The translations under genes were made by a program, and so were the position numbers. Under the pieces are notes generated by a model. The model had not been told where the DNA came from. It made no database searches and worked only from the letters and a program-made list of their open reading frames with translations. This document shows positions 34,123-42,046 of a DNA stretch of 43,550 nt, piece after piece (within the stretch, counting starts at the first letter, position 1; every line of letters begins with the position of its first letter). Source of the stretch: Chlorobiaceae bacterium (GTDB taxonomy: Bacteria; Bacteroidota; Chlorobiia; Chlorobiales; Chlorobiaceae); the NCBI GenBank assembly GCA_013335405.1, contig JAAXVR010000024.1, positions 1-43,550 on the forward strand, given 5' to 3'.

Positions 34123-35841
34123 ATGGCTAAAAAAATTGTTGTAGATCCGATTCCTCGTATCGAGGGTCACCTCAGGATCGAAGCGAAACTGAACGACAGC
34201 AACGTCATAGAAGATGCATTCAGCAGCGGCACCATGTGGCGCGGTATCGAACTCATTCTCAGGGGACGCGATCCGAGGGATGCATGGGCATTTGCCGAAC
34301 GTATCTGCGGTGTCTGCACGACGGTGCATGCCCTCGCTTCGGTCAGGTGCGTCGAGGACGCCCTCGGCATCACCATTCCGACAAACGCGCGCATCATCCG
34401 GAATCTCATGAACGCGACGCAGCAGACACAGGATCACCTGGTGCATTTCTACCATCTGCATGCGCTCGACTGGGTTGACGTGGTCAGCGCCCTGAAAGCA
34501 GATCCGCAGCTTGCATCGGCTATTGCGCAGAGCATATCCAACTGGCCGAAATCTTCCGTAGGCTATTTCAAGGATCTGCAGAAGAAACTGATCGGTTTTG
34601 TCGACAGCGGACAGCTCGGTATCTTCACGAACGGCTACTGGGGTCATCCGGCCTACAAGCTTCCGCCGGAAGTGAACCTTATCGCGGTCGCTCATTACCT
34701 TGAAGCGCTCGATTTCCAGAAGGAGATCGTGAAAATCCAGACCATTTTCGGCGGCAAGAACCCGCACCCGAACTACCTTGTCGGCGGCATGGCCTGCGCT
34801 ATCGATCCGAACAGCGATACTGCGATCAACATCGAGCGCCTCGCGATGATCAAGAAGATTATCGACGAAACGAAAACCTTCATCGAACAGGTCTATATTC
34901 CCGATCTCATCGCCATTGCCGGATACTACAAGGGCTGGCTCTACGGCGGCGGTCTCGGAAATTACCTGACCTATGGCGATTTTCCCGAAACCTCGCTTTC
35001 TGATTTCAAGACACTGCTGTGGCCGAGAGGAGCAATCCTGAACAAGGACCTCTCCACCGTGATCGATGTCGATCCGAGGGAAGCGTCACAGATCACCGAA
35101 GAGGTAAGTCACAGCTGGTACACCTATTCGAAAGGCGACAACAAGGGTCTTCATCCGTGGCAGGGCGAAACGAAGCCGAGCTACACCGGACCGAAACCGC
35201 CTTTCGAGCACCTCGATACGGACAAGAAGTACAGCTGGCTGAAAACTCCGCGCTGGAAAAACCACCCGATGGAAGTCGGTCCCCTTGCACGCGTACTCGT
35301 GGCTTATGCGAAAGGCGATCCGATGATCAAGGAGACCGTCGGCATGGTGCTCTCGAAACTCCAGGTCGGTCCCGAAGCGCTGTTCTCGACGCTTGGCCGT
35401 ACAGCCGCGAGAGGTATCGAGTGCCTGCAGACTGCCGGCTTCATGGGTCGTTTTTACGATCAGCTTATCGCCAACATCAAGACCGGCGATTACCGTACCT
35501 TCAACAGTGAACGGTGGGAGCCTTCGACATGGCCTGCGGAGTGTAAGGGTTTCGGCTACACCGAGGCTCCCAGGGGTGCGCTCGGCCACTGGATCCATAT
35601 CGAAAAGAAATTGATCAAGGAGTACCAGATTGTCGTCCCTTCGACCTGGAATGCTTCCCCGAGGGACAGCAATGGCAATGCCGGTGCTTATGAAGCCGCT
35701 CTGAAAGGTACACCGATGCATAATCCCGAGCAACCGCTCGAGATCATCAGGACGGTGCACTCGTTCGACCCGTGCCTTGCCTGCGCATCGCACGTTTTCG
35801 ATATGAACGGCAATGAGATCACGACGGTCAAAATCGTTTAA
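34123..35841 (+). CDS. hupL: Uptake [NiFe] hydrogenase large subunit
   Basis: A 572-residue catalytic subunit that oxidises H2. The nickel ligands are in the L1 motif RICGVCTTVH (C62, C65) and the L2 motif DPCLACASH (C551, C554). Maturation by an endopeptidase would cut after H557, releasing a 15-residue C-terminal peptide. This matches hupD encoded in the same unit. Together with HupS it forms the periplasm-facing heterodimer exported by Tat. It starts 21 bases after hupS. Accessory hyp genes are not in the window. Confidence 0.97.
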   Translation: MAKKIVVDPIPRIEGHLRIEAKLNDSNVIEDAFSSGTMWRGIELILRGRDPRDAWAFAERICGVCTTVHALASVRCVEDALGITIPTNARIIRNLMNATQQTQDHLVHFYHLHALDWVDVVSALKADPQLASAIAQSISNWPKSSVGYFKDLQKKLIGFVDSGQLGIFTNGYWGHPAYKLPPEVNLIAVAHYLEALDFQKEIVKIQTIFGGKNPHPNYLVGGMACAIDPNSDTAINIERLAMIKKIIDETKTFIEQVYIPDLIAIAGYYKGWLYGGGLGNYLTYGDFPETSLSDFKTLLWPRGAILNKDLSTVIDVDPREASQITEEVSHSWYTYSKGDNKGLHPWQGETKPSYTGPKPPFEHLDTDKKYSWLKTPRWKNHPMEVGPLARVLVAYAKGDPMIKETVGMVLSKLQVGPEALFSTLGRTAARGIECLQTAGFMGRFYDQLIANIKTGDYRTFNSERWEPSTWPAECKGFGYTEAPRGALGHWIHIEKKLIKEYQIVVPSTWNASPRDSNGNAGAYEAALKGTPMHNPEQPLEIIRTVHSFDPCLACASHVFDMNGNEITTVKIV

Positions 35842-35853
35842 ACGGAGTCACTC

Positions 35854-36537
35854 ATGGGCAGATTAATCGAAGAAATCTACGTCTGGAGGCTGCCGGTCAG
35901 GTTTTACCACTGGGTAAACGCCATCTGCACGGTATTACTCCTTCTGACGGGGCTTTACATTGCCGGCCCTGTTCTGAACCCGCCTCTCGGCGAGGCGGTC
36001 TGGTACAAGGGGATGTCGTGGTGGCGCTACGTGCATTTCGCTGTGGCATTCATTTTCATCGCGAACTTTCTGTTCCGCATGTACTGGGCTCTTTTCGGCA
36101 ATGACAAATATGGCCGTTTCGGCGGATTCAGGCCCTGGTCACCTTCATGGTGGGGACAACCGTTCAGGGAGCAGGTCGAATCATACCTGTTTCTTCGTTC
36201 GGACGAACCTAACTATGTCGGCCACAACCCTGTTGCTGCACTCGCGCACTTTCTGTTCATTTTCTGCGGGTCCAGCTTCATGATTCTGACAGGACTGGCG
36301 ATGTATGGAGAGAACAATCCCGGCGGATTCACCGGGACTCTGTTCGGCTGGCTCCTGCCGTTGTTCGGAGGCAGCTACACCCTGCATTTTTCGCACCACC
36401 TCATGGCATGGATTTTCCCGCTCTACCTTGTCGTGCACCTCTACGCGGTTTTCCGCCACGATATCGTCGACCGCACGAGCGTGACCTCTTCTATCGTGAC
36501 AGGGTTCAAGCACAAGGTCGAGGAGGAGCCTGTCTGA
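35854..36537 (+). CDS. hupC: Hydrogenase cytochrome b subunit
   Basis: A 227-residue diheme cytochrome b with about four membrane helices. Candidate heme histidines are in FYHWVNA, YVHFAVAFIF, HFSHHLMAW and LVVHLYAVFRHD. It anchors HupSL and passes electrons from the distal Fe-S cluster to menaquinone. It follows hupL by 12 bases. Confidence 0.95.
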   Translation: MGRLIEEIYVWRLPVRFYHWVNAICTVLLLLTGLYIAGPVLNPPLGEAVWYKGMSWWRYVHFAVAFIFIANFLFRMYWALFGNDKYGRFGGFRPWSPSWWGQPFREQVESYLFLRSDEPNYVGHNPVAALAHFLFIFCGSSFMILTGLAMYGENNPGGFTGTLFGWLLPLFGGSYTLHFSHHLMAWIFPLYLVVHLYAVFRHDIVDRTSVTSSIVTGFKHKVEEEPV

Positions 36538-36577
36538 AGGCCTGTGGCCGGGAGCTTTCTGTTTTCAGCTCGAATCG

Positions 36578-36622
36578 ATGCCCGTTGAAGGGATATGCAT
36601 CTCCCGCAACGGGCATTTTCTT
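36578..36622 (+). terminator. Hairpin between hupC and hupD
   Basis: ATGCCCGTTG (36578-36587) pairs perfectly with CAACGGGCAT (36607-36616), followed by TTTTCTTT. The loop can form a further GGGA/TCCC helix. It resembles a terminator or partial attenuator placed inside the hup unit. Confidence 0.65.
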
Positions 36623-36636
36623 TGTACCAGATAACC

Positions 36637-37128
36637 ATGACTGAAGTGAAGTATAACCGTATCAATGTCCTTGGGCTCGGCAACGTCCTCTACGGAGATG
36701 AAGGTTTCGGCGTGGAAGCCGTGAAAAGCTTCCAGGCGTCGGCCGATTATCCCGATATCGTCCAGTGTATCGATGGAGGCACCCAGGGAATCTACCTGCT
36801 CGACTACCTTGAGTCGTGCGATGCCCTGATTGTTTTCGATGCCCTTATCCCGCTCGAGTATGAAACAGGGGTTTATGTCTACAGGAACGATGAGCTGCCC
36901 GGATTCATCCACCGCAAGATGTCCTCACACCAGATGGGCTTCAGCGAGCTTATAGGAATCGCCAGACTGCAGGGCAGGATGCCTCTCGAGATTGCGCTTA
37001 TCGGTGTTCCTCCGCGTAATCTGGATCTCGGTATAGGGTTGAGTTCTGAAAATGCGGCACTGCTTCCCGAAGCAGTCATGAAGGCAAAGACTCTGGTCGA
37101 TGAATGGCTGAAGGCTTTTCAGTTCTGA
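36637..37128 (+). CDS. hupD: Hydrogenase maturation endopeptidase
   Basis: A 163-residue protease of the HybD/HupD family. It has the GLGNVLYGDEGFGV N-terminus with E22, D67 in IVFDALIP and H97 in MSSHQMGFSE, matching the three nickel-sensing ligands of HybD. It cleaves the C-terminal peptide of HupL after nickel insertion. The ATG at 36637 is preferred over an upstream ATG at 36595, which lies inside a hairpin. Separation from hupC by a 99-base gap with a hairpin suggests lower or separate expression. Confidence 0.95.
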   Translation: MTEVKYNRINVLGLGNVLYGDEGFGVEAVKSFQASADYPDIVQCIDGGTQGIYLLDYLESCDALIVFDALIPLEYETGVYVYRNDELPGFIHRKMSSHQMGFSELIGIARLQGRMPLEIALIGVPPRNLDLGIGLSSENAALLPEAVMKAKTLVDEWLKAFQF

Positions 37129-37207
37129 TTGCCCGAAGGGGATCCCTTTGAGCCCCCCAGTTATCCTGTACTGACGAGAGAAGAGAAGCCGGAAAATACC
37201 CCGGGAG

Positions 37208-37238
37208 CAAAACTGTCCCGGGAGAAAAACCGGGACAG
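37208..37238 (-). terminator. Terminator downstream of folE (minus strand)
   Basis: CTGTCCCGG (37213-37221) and CCGGGACAG (37230-37238) form a 9-bp stem with an 8-base loop. Read on the minus strand it is followed by TTTT, placing it 20 bases after the folE stop. Confidence 0.65.
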
Positions 37239-37257
37239 CCCCCTCGGGAGTGGTGCT

Positions 37258-37950
37258 TCAGTGGCGGATCAGGCGAAGGAATTCGTTCCGTGTCGACTGT
37301 GATGCGATGAACTGGCCCGACATGGCAGACGTAGTGGTCACTGAATTGAGCTTTTCAACACCGCGCATCACCATGCACATGTGACGTGCCTCGATAACGA
37401 CGCCGACACCTTTCGGGTGCAGGACGTGCTCGATGGCATCCCTGATCTGTTGTGTCAGCCGTTCCTGGACCTGAAGGCGTCTTGCGAAAACTTCCACGAC
37501 CCTTGCGAGTTTCGAGAGCCCGACGATTTTACCGTCAGGTATGTATGCGACATGGGCTTTTCCGAAAAAGGGGAGCATATGGTGTTCGCACATGGAAAAA
37601 ATATCGATATCCTTGACCAGCACCATCTCGTCGTACGTTTCGGTGAATACGGCATTTTTCAGAAGTTCTTCGGGGTTCTGGCCGTAGCCGGAGGTCAGGA
37701 ACCGCAACGATCTCGCAACGCGTTCCGGTGTCTTCAGAAGCCCTTCCCTTGAAGGGTCCTCCCCGACACCTTCGAGTATCATTCCGACAGCTTCGTCGAG
37801 TTTTTGCATGATCGCGGGGCTGGTGTCCTGTCTGGTTTCGCCGCAGTCGTCGTCATCACAGCAGCTTCCGGAAGAGCAGCAGGAGATCTGATGATTATTC
37901 TCCAAGGTAGGTGACGGTGTTTTTTCCTGTTTCGTGTATTTTGACTTCAT
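37258..37950 (-). CDS. folE: GTP cyclohydrolase I
   Basis: A 230-residue enzyme (from ATG 37950) making 7,8-dihydroneopterin triphosphate from GTP. Zinc ligands are C121 and H124 in MCEHHMLPF and C192 in [20 protein letters not shown] closes the active site. An unusual N-terminal segment (24-36) is cysteine/aspartate-rich ([13 protein letters not shown]). The start is uncertain: ATG 37950 overlaps the upstream PTPS gene by 56 bases; a TTG in the overlap or an internal ATG at residue 48 are alternatives. It lies in one minus-strand unit with the PTPS homologue, with which it makes the first two steps of biopterin or queuosine-type synthesis. Confidence 0.92.
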   Translation of the reverse strand: MKSKYTKQEKTPSPTLENNHQISCCSSGSCCDDDDCGETRQDTSPAIMQKLDEAVGMILEGVGEDPSREGLLKTPERVARSLRFLTSGYGQNPEELLKNAVFTETYDEMVLVKDIDIFSMCEHHMLPFFGKAHVAYIPDGKIVGLSKLARVVEVFARRLQVQERLTQQIRDAIEHVLHPKGVGVVIEARHMCMVMRGVEKLNSVTTTSAMSGQFIASQSTRNEFLRLIRH

Positions 37951-38344
37951 AGAGAGAGAATTCGCGGTTATTGATGGTATTGAATCGTTCTTCGAGTATG
38001 TCCCAGACCAGCACGGCGAGCACTTCGGTTGTCGGTACGCACCCCGAAAGCTCCGGCACGTCATGGTTCAGGTGTTTGTGGTCAAACCTTTCGGTGATTT
38101 CCTTCTCGAGTATCGTTTTCAGCTCTTTAAGGTCGAAAAGGTAGCCGGTGACCGGATTGACGAAGCCTGAAAGCGTTATTTCGAGCTGGTAATTGTGCCC
38201 ATGCCCGTAAAGGCTGCCGCATTTGCCGTATATCCCGGCGTTATCGGTTTCGCTCAGTTCGGGATTGAAGAGGCGGTGTGCCGCATTGAATTCGATCGTC
38301 CTGGTGACGTAGATTTTTCTCGGTTTTTTCAGAAGATCGTTCAT
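37895..38344 (-). CDS. 6-pyruvoyl-tetrahydropterin synthase homologue, PTPS-II-type motif (QueD superfamily)
   Basis: A 149-residue protein. Zinc ligands are H23 in FNAAHRL and H48/H50 in GHGHNY. The catalytic C42 lies in [10 protein letters not shown], giving the CxxxxxHGH spacing of eukaryotic-type PTPS-II; bacterial QueD has CxxxHGH. It would convert dihydroneopterin triphosphate to 6-pyruvoyltetrahydropterin. Green sulfur bacteria make biopterin glycosides (limipterin, tepidopterin), and the adjacent folE supplies the substrate, so that pathway is a likely role. 6-Carboxytetrahydropterin formation for queuosine remains possible. The start at 38344 gives the usual length. Confidence 0.88.
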   Translation of the reverse strand: MNDLLKKPRKIYVTRTIEFNAAHRLFNPELSETDNAGIYGKCGSLYGHGHNYQLEITLSGFVNPVTGYLFDLKELKTILEKEITERFDHKHLNHDVPELSGCVPTTEVLAVLVWDILEERFNTINNREFSLYEVKIHETGKNTVTYLGE

Positions 38345-38547
38345 GAAAAGACGATGTCTTGTTCTTCGGCTGTCGGGGTGGACAGAAAAAAGTGATTGCA
38401 TGAGCCTGTTTTCGTTTCAACCAACCTGACCTTTCTCCAATAAGTTTCAATACGGCAGAGATCTCTTCTGCTGATGAGTTCCGGAATTATATGAAGGGAT
38501 CAACGTCCTGATCTGACTGTTTCATCAACATTCACCGTATCGATCTC

Positions 38548-38961
38548 ATGCAGGCAAAAGTAACCTTCAATGGAAAAATGCCGCTTGTCGGTGTCAACGA
38601 CAAGGGCCATGAAACCTGTTTTGACGCGTCAATGGATTTTTCAGGCCCCGCAAAGTACGCATCACCAATGGATACGGTACTCGAGGCGCTTGGAAGCTGT
38701 TCCATGATGGATATCATCTCGATCCTCAGGAAAATGAGAAAAGAAGTGACACGGCTCGAAGCACATCTCGACGCGGAAAGGTCTGACGCGCATCCGAAAG
38801 TCTTTACCTCAGTCCAGGTGAACTACCGTCTCAAAAGTCCCGACTGCACCCTCTCCGAGTTTGAAAAAGCGGCTGGCCTCTCGATGGAGAAGTACTGCAG
38901 TGTCGCGGCAATGCTCAAGGCTTCGGGCTGCAGGATAACCTGGTCGGCGGAGCTGACCTGA
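38548..38961 (+). CDS. OsmC/Ohr-family peroxidase-like protein
   Basis: A 137-residue protein with the OsmC fold and both redox cysteines: C51 in ALGSCSMMD and C117 in KYCSVAAML. Family members reduce organic hydroperoxides with dithiols; this one is nearer the YhfA-like branch by its short length. It is transcribed away from the PTPS gene across a 203-base gap that contains no other gene. No substrate is evident. Confidence 0.88.
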   Translation: MQAKVTFNGKMPLVGVNDKGHETCFDASMDFSGPAKYASPMDTVLEALGSCSMMDIISILRKMRKEVTRLEAHLDAERSDAHPKVFTSVQVNYRLKSPDCTLSEFEKAAGLSMEKYCSVAAMLKASGCRITWSAELT

Positions 38962-39053
38962 CCTGACTGACAGAAATGCGTTGTGAAGGATTTTCCAGCC
39001 CGTTCCTCCCAACAGAGTCATCGAGCAGTTGAAGCCAGTAAAACCACATACCC

Positions 39054-40712
39054 ATGAATGCCGCAATCTATTACCATCCTGAGGCATATACGACAAACAG
39101 TCCAAAACTCATGGGACGAAATGCCGCAGGCGAGTCTTTTCTTCGTGGTTATCTGCAGTACGCCAGGGCCGACTCTTTCTGGACGCAGGTGCAAATCCCT
39201 GAACATGCGCAATCCTTTGCGCAAGCCGTTAAAGCAGCAGGGCGCAGCGAACCTGTCACTATGGTTGACAAGAACAGTATTGGAAGGTTATCCCAACCGG
39301 GAGTGGTCTATCATCCCGGACCGGGAATCGGAGATCATGCCTGGCAGCGGTCATTTTACGGCCATGGGGCATGGAGTCTTTGCGGTATCACCCATACGAC
39401 AGCATCAGCAGGGGCGATGGATGCTCTCGCTCAGTTGCTTGCCGTTCCGGTACAGCCATGGGATGCGGTGATATGCACCAGCAATGCGGTAAAAAATCAG
39501 GTTATCCGCCTGCTTCAGGCGCAAGCCGACTATCTCGTGCAACGGTTTTGTGCACAACGTTTCGTCATGCCACAGTTTCCGGTGATACCTCTTGGAATCC
39601 ATACAGGGGATTTTCAGTTTTCAGAGCAGGAGAAAGCCGCGGCCCGGGCTGCAGTAGGCGCGGATGAGGATACCCTTGTGGTGCTCTATGCCGGACGGCT
39701 TTCTTTTCATGCAAAGGCGCACCCTCTTGCAATGTACCAGGCACTTGAAATGGCCCTGACCGTATTGCCTGAAGGAAAACGTGTTTTGCTTGTGGAATGC
39801 GGATGGCACGCAAACGACTTTATTGCGAAAGCTTATTCGGATGCAGCCAGTCAGGCGTGCCCGGGCGTTCGGGTTGTCAGCCTCGATGGTCGCAACATGG
39901 AAAGTCGAAAGATTGCCTGGGCATGTGCCGATGTGTTCTGTTCACTTTCCGACAATATCCAGGAGACGTTCGGGATAGTTCCTGTTGAGGCGATGGCTGC
40001 GGGACTGCCTGTGGTTGTTTCCGACTGGGACGGCTACAGGGATACGGTTCGTCATGAAGTTGACGGGTTCCGTGTCCCTACACTTATGCCCGGGGCGGGT
40101 ACGGGAAGGGCCCTCGCGTTGCGTCATGCGCTGGAGATCGATACCTATGACGTCTACTGTGGCTTCACCTGCTCGTTTGTCGCAGTTGACGTCCATGCTG
40201 CAGCAGATGCATTCCGGCGCCTGTTCGAGTCTTCGGAACTTCGTAAAACGTATGGTGAAGCAGGGCGTCGGCGTGCCGGGGATGTTTATGACTGGGCAGT
40301 GATCATTCCGCAATATGAAGCCTTGTGGGAGCAGCTGAAAGAGACCCGCAGGGCAAAATCGAAGGAGTTGACACGATTACCGCATCCGTGGCCTGCAAGG
40401 ATGGATCCGTTCGATGGCTTTGCCGGATATTCGACTCGACAGCTTGCCCCCCATACCATGCTGGGGACCGATGAACGCGATCCGGTTTCAGCGATGCAGC
40501 GGGTAAGCGAATACAGACGACTCGCGATGGTGAACTTCGCAGGGCCGGTGTTACCGACAGCGGATGAAATAGAGGTCGTTCTCTCAGCGGCATTCAACAA
40601 GCCGAAACCTGCCGGGGAGTTGATTCAGGAGATCCCTGCCGACAGGCAGTCATTTGTTTTCCGCTCGCTTGTCTGGTTAGTCAAACTCGGTATTCTGAAC
40701 GTTTATTCATGA
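39054..40712 (+). CDS. Glycosyltransferase, family 4 type, with C-terminal extension
   Basis: A 552-residue GT-B protein. The C-terminal Rossmann domain begins around VVLYAGRLSFHAK (209-221) and has the EX7E motif (E304 and E312, in QETFGIVPVEAMAAGLPV), which binds the sugar nucleotide. The first domain (1-180) is acceptor-specific and not recognised. About 110 residues after the GT-B fold (440-552) match nothing I know. There is no signal peptide. It stands alone, without other polysaccharide genes, and no clear ribosome binding site precedes the ATG. Recent acquisition is possible but not shown. Confidence 0.82.
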   Translation: MNAAIYYHPEAYTTNSPKLMGRNAAGESFLRGYLQYARADSFWTQVQIPEHAQSFAQAVKAAGRSEPVTMVDKNSIGRLSQPGVVYHPGPGIGDHAWQRSFYGHGAWSLCGITHTTASAGAMDALAQLLAVPVQPWDAVICTSNAVKNQVIRLLQAQADYLVQRFCAQRFVMPQFPVIPLGIHTGDFQFSEQEKAAARAAVGADEDTLVVLYAGRLSFHAKAHPLAMYQALEMALTVLPEGKRVLLVECGWHANDFIAKAYSDAASQACPGVRVVSLDGRNMESRKIAWACADVFCSLSDNIQETFGIVPVEAMAAGLPVVVSDWDGYRDTVRHEVDGFRVPTLMPGAGTGRALALRHALEIDTYDVYCGFTCSFVAVDVHAAADAFRRLFESSELRKTYGEAGRRRAGDVYDWAVIIPQYEALWEQLKETRRAKSKELTRLPHPWPARMDPFDGFAGYSTRQLAPHTMLGTDERDPVSAMQRVSEYRRLAMVNFAGPVLPTADEIEVVLSAAFNKPKPAGELIQEIPADRQSFVFRSLVWLVKLGILNVYS

Positions 40713-40855
40713 ACATTTTTTTTCGGATTCTCTCTGGTCAATTCATGTTTTGCAGAGCCGGATTGACTTCACAAGCACAGAGAGAGAGTCTTTAATGACA
40801 TAGCCGAGGTTCAACGCAGTTTTTTTTCATGTTTTCCTGTCAGCAAGTCCGGTTG

Positions 40856-40861
40856 TATATT
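40856..40861 (+). promoter_or_regulatory. Candidate -10 element (TATATT) in the gap before trxA
   Basis: TTGTATATTC lies 138 bases upstream of the thioredoxin ATG. The same 287-base gap holds a CCCGGCA-T-TGCCGGG inverted repeat (40890-40904) and two T-runs but no gene. No clear -35. Confidence 0.3.
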
Positions 40862-40999
40862 CCCACCCCGGGAGCGAATTTTCCGTTAACCCGGCATTGC
40901 CGGGCGACACGCTTAACTCCTCGATCTGCATATGGTTCCGAGGGTCAGGCCCGACAAAGCATGCGGGATTCTTTTCGATAACTCTCAAACGGTAACGTC

Positions 41000-41308
41000 A
41001 TGAAAAAATCTTTTGAAGACCTCATAACAACCAGTCCGGTTCCTGTTTTCGTGGATTTCTGGGCAGACTGGTGCGGCCCCTGCAAAGTGATCGCTCCATC
41101 GGTCAAAAAGCTGGCGGAAGAATTCAGCGGAAAGCTCGCTGTCGTGAAAGTCGATATTGACGAGCAGCCCGGTGTTGCCGGTCACTACAAGATACAGGGT
41201 GTTCCGACCCTTATGATTTTCAGGGATGGTGAGATCATATGGCGAACAGCCGGAGCGATGCCCTATTCCCAGCTCAAGACCGAGGTATTGAAAGCGCTCG
41301 GTTCCTGA
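41000..41308 (+). CDS. trxA: Thioredoxin
   Basis: A 102-residue thioredoxin with the canonical WCGPCK active site (C25, C28), the cis-proline in GVPTLMIF, and usual length. It reduces disulfides in cytoplasmic proteins and is a probable electron donor for the Tpx peroxidase encoded at 11044. No reductase gene is adjacent. It converges with the MutT-like gene, 26 bases apart. Confidence 0.96.
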   Translation: MKKSFEDLITTSPVPVFVDFWADWCGPCKVIAPSVKKLAEEFSGKLAVVKVDIDEQPGVAGHYKIQGVPTLMIFRDGEIIWRTAGAMPYSQLKTEVLKALGS

Positions 41309-41334
41309 ACGGCTTTTTTGTCAGGGCTGACTGC

Positions 41335-41754
41335 TCAGGATGGATGCCTTCTTGAAGCGAGATATTCATCGAGAACCGGCAGATCGGCGGCAGGGAAACT
41401 GCAGGAGGGCAGATCATCCGGGCTTATCCATCGCAGCGCCGTGTGCTCGAGCGCCCGGGGCTCGCCTTCGGAGAGCAAACAACGGAAAGGGATGAGGGTG
41501 AGGGAAAAGTCCGGATAAGCATGAAAACGCGGGGTAAGACGCTGCATGATTGTTACGTTTACGCCGAGTTCCTCACGCAGTTCCCTCTGCAGTGCGGTTT
41601 CTTCCGGTTCATTTTCCTGTACTTTTCCTCCGGGGAATTCCCACAGGGAGGCCATCGTTTTTCCTTCGGGACGTTGAGCCACGAGGAACAGTCCCCCCCT
41701 TTCGATAATCGCGCAGACGACCTTGCCGATATGCGGGAGTTCTATTCCTGCCAC
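41335..41754 (-). CDS. MutT-like Nudix hydrolase (probable 8-oxo-dGTP diphosphatase)
   Basis: A 139-residue Nudix protein. The Nudix box GX5EX7REUXEEXGU is complete from G43 (E49, R57-E58, E61-E62). The preceding LWEFPGGKV is typical for MutT/CTP pyrophosphohydrolase proteins, as is the C-terminal LRWISPDDLPSCSFPAADLPVL. It probably cleans oxidised nucleotides from the pool. It has the divergent arrangement with the 292-base gap before the VWA gene, which holds a TATATT element (41948-41953) and no recognised gene. Confidence 0.9.
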   Translation of the reverse strand: MAGIELPHIGKVVCAIIERGGLFLVAQRPEGKTMASLWEFPGGKVQENEPEETALQRELREELGVNVTIMQRLTPRFHAYPDFSLTLIPFRCLLSEGEPRALEHTALRWISPDDLPSCSFPAADLPVLDEYLASRRHPS

Positions 41755-41947
41755 AGCGCAAGCCCGGTTTCTTCGTTGAATTCCGCTTCGTATGACGTTT
41801 CATGCAGGCTGTCCCGGCGTTTCAGCCCACCGTTGCAGTGCGGTCGTGAACTCACCTTGTGTATGGTTTCCATGAATTATGCCTGACGGAGTGTCGTGAT
41901 GTGATCCTGATTGCAGCGCATGATACGAAATCCGGATCAACTGCAGA

Positions 41948-41953
41948 TATATT
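41948..41953 (+). promoter_or_regulatory. Candidate -10 element (TATATT) for the VWA-protein gene
   Basis: GATATATTTC lies 93 bases upstream of the ATG at 42047. No clear -35 was found. Confidence 0.25.
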
Positions 41954-42046
41954 TCAGGCGTTCAGGATAAAAAAACAGCAAGAAATGCACGCTGACGGCG
42001 TCATTACAAGAGAAACGCGCCTTTTCAACACTCCATGCTGCCTGCC

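Noticed and set aside
33889-34767. 292-residue open frame antisense to hupS/hupL
   Set aside because: Overlaps two certain genes; no domain seen.
41291-41316. Terminator after trxA (AAAGC...GCTTTTTT)
   Set aside because: The stem is only 5 bp with a 16-base loop and begins inside the coding sequence; not convincing.
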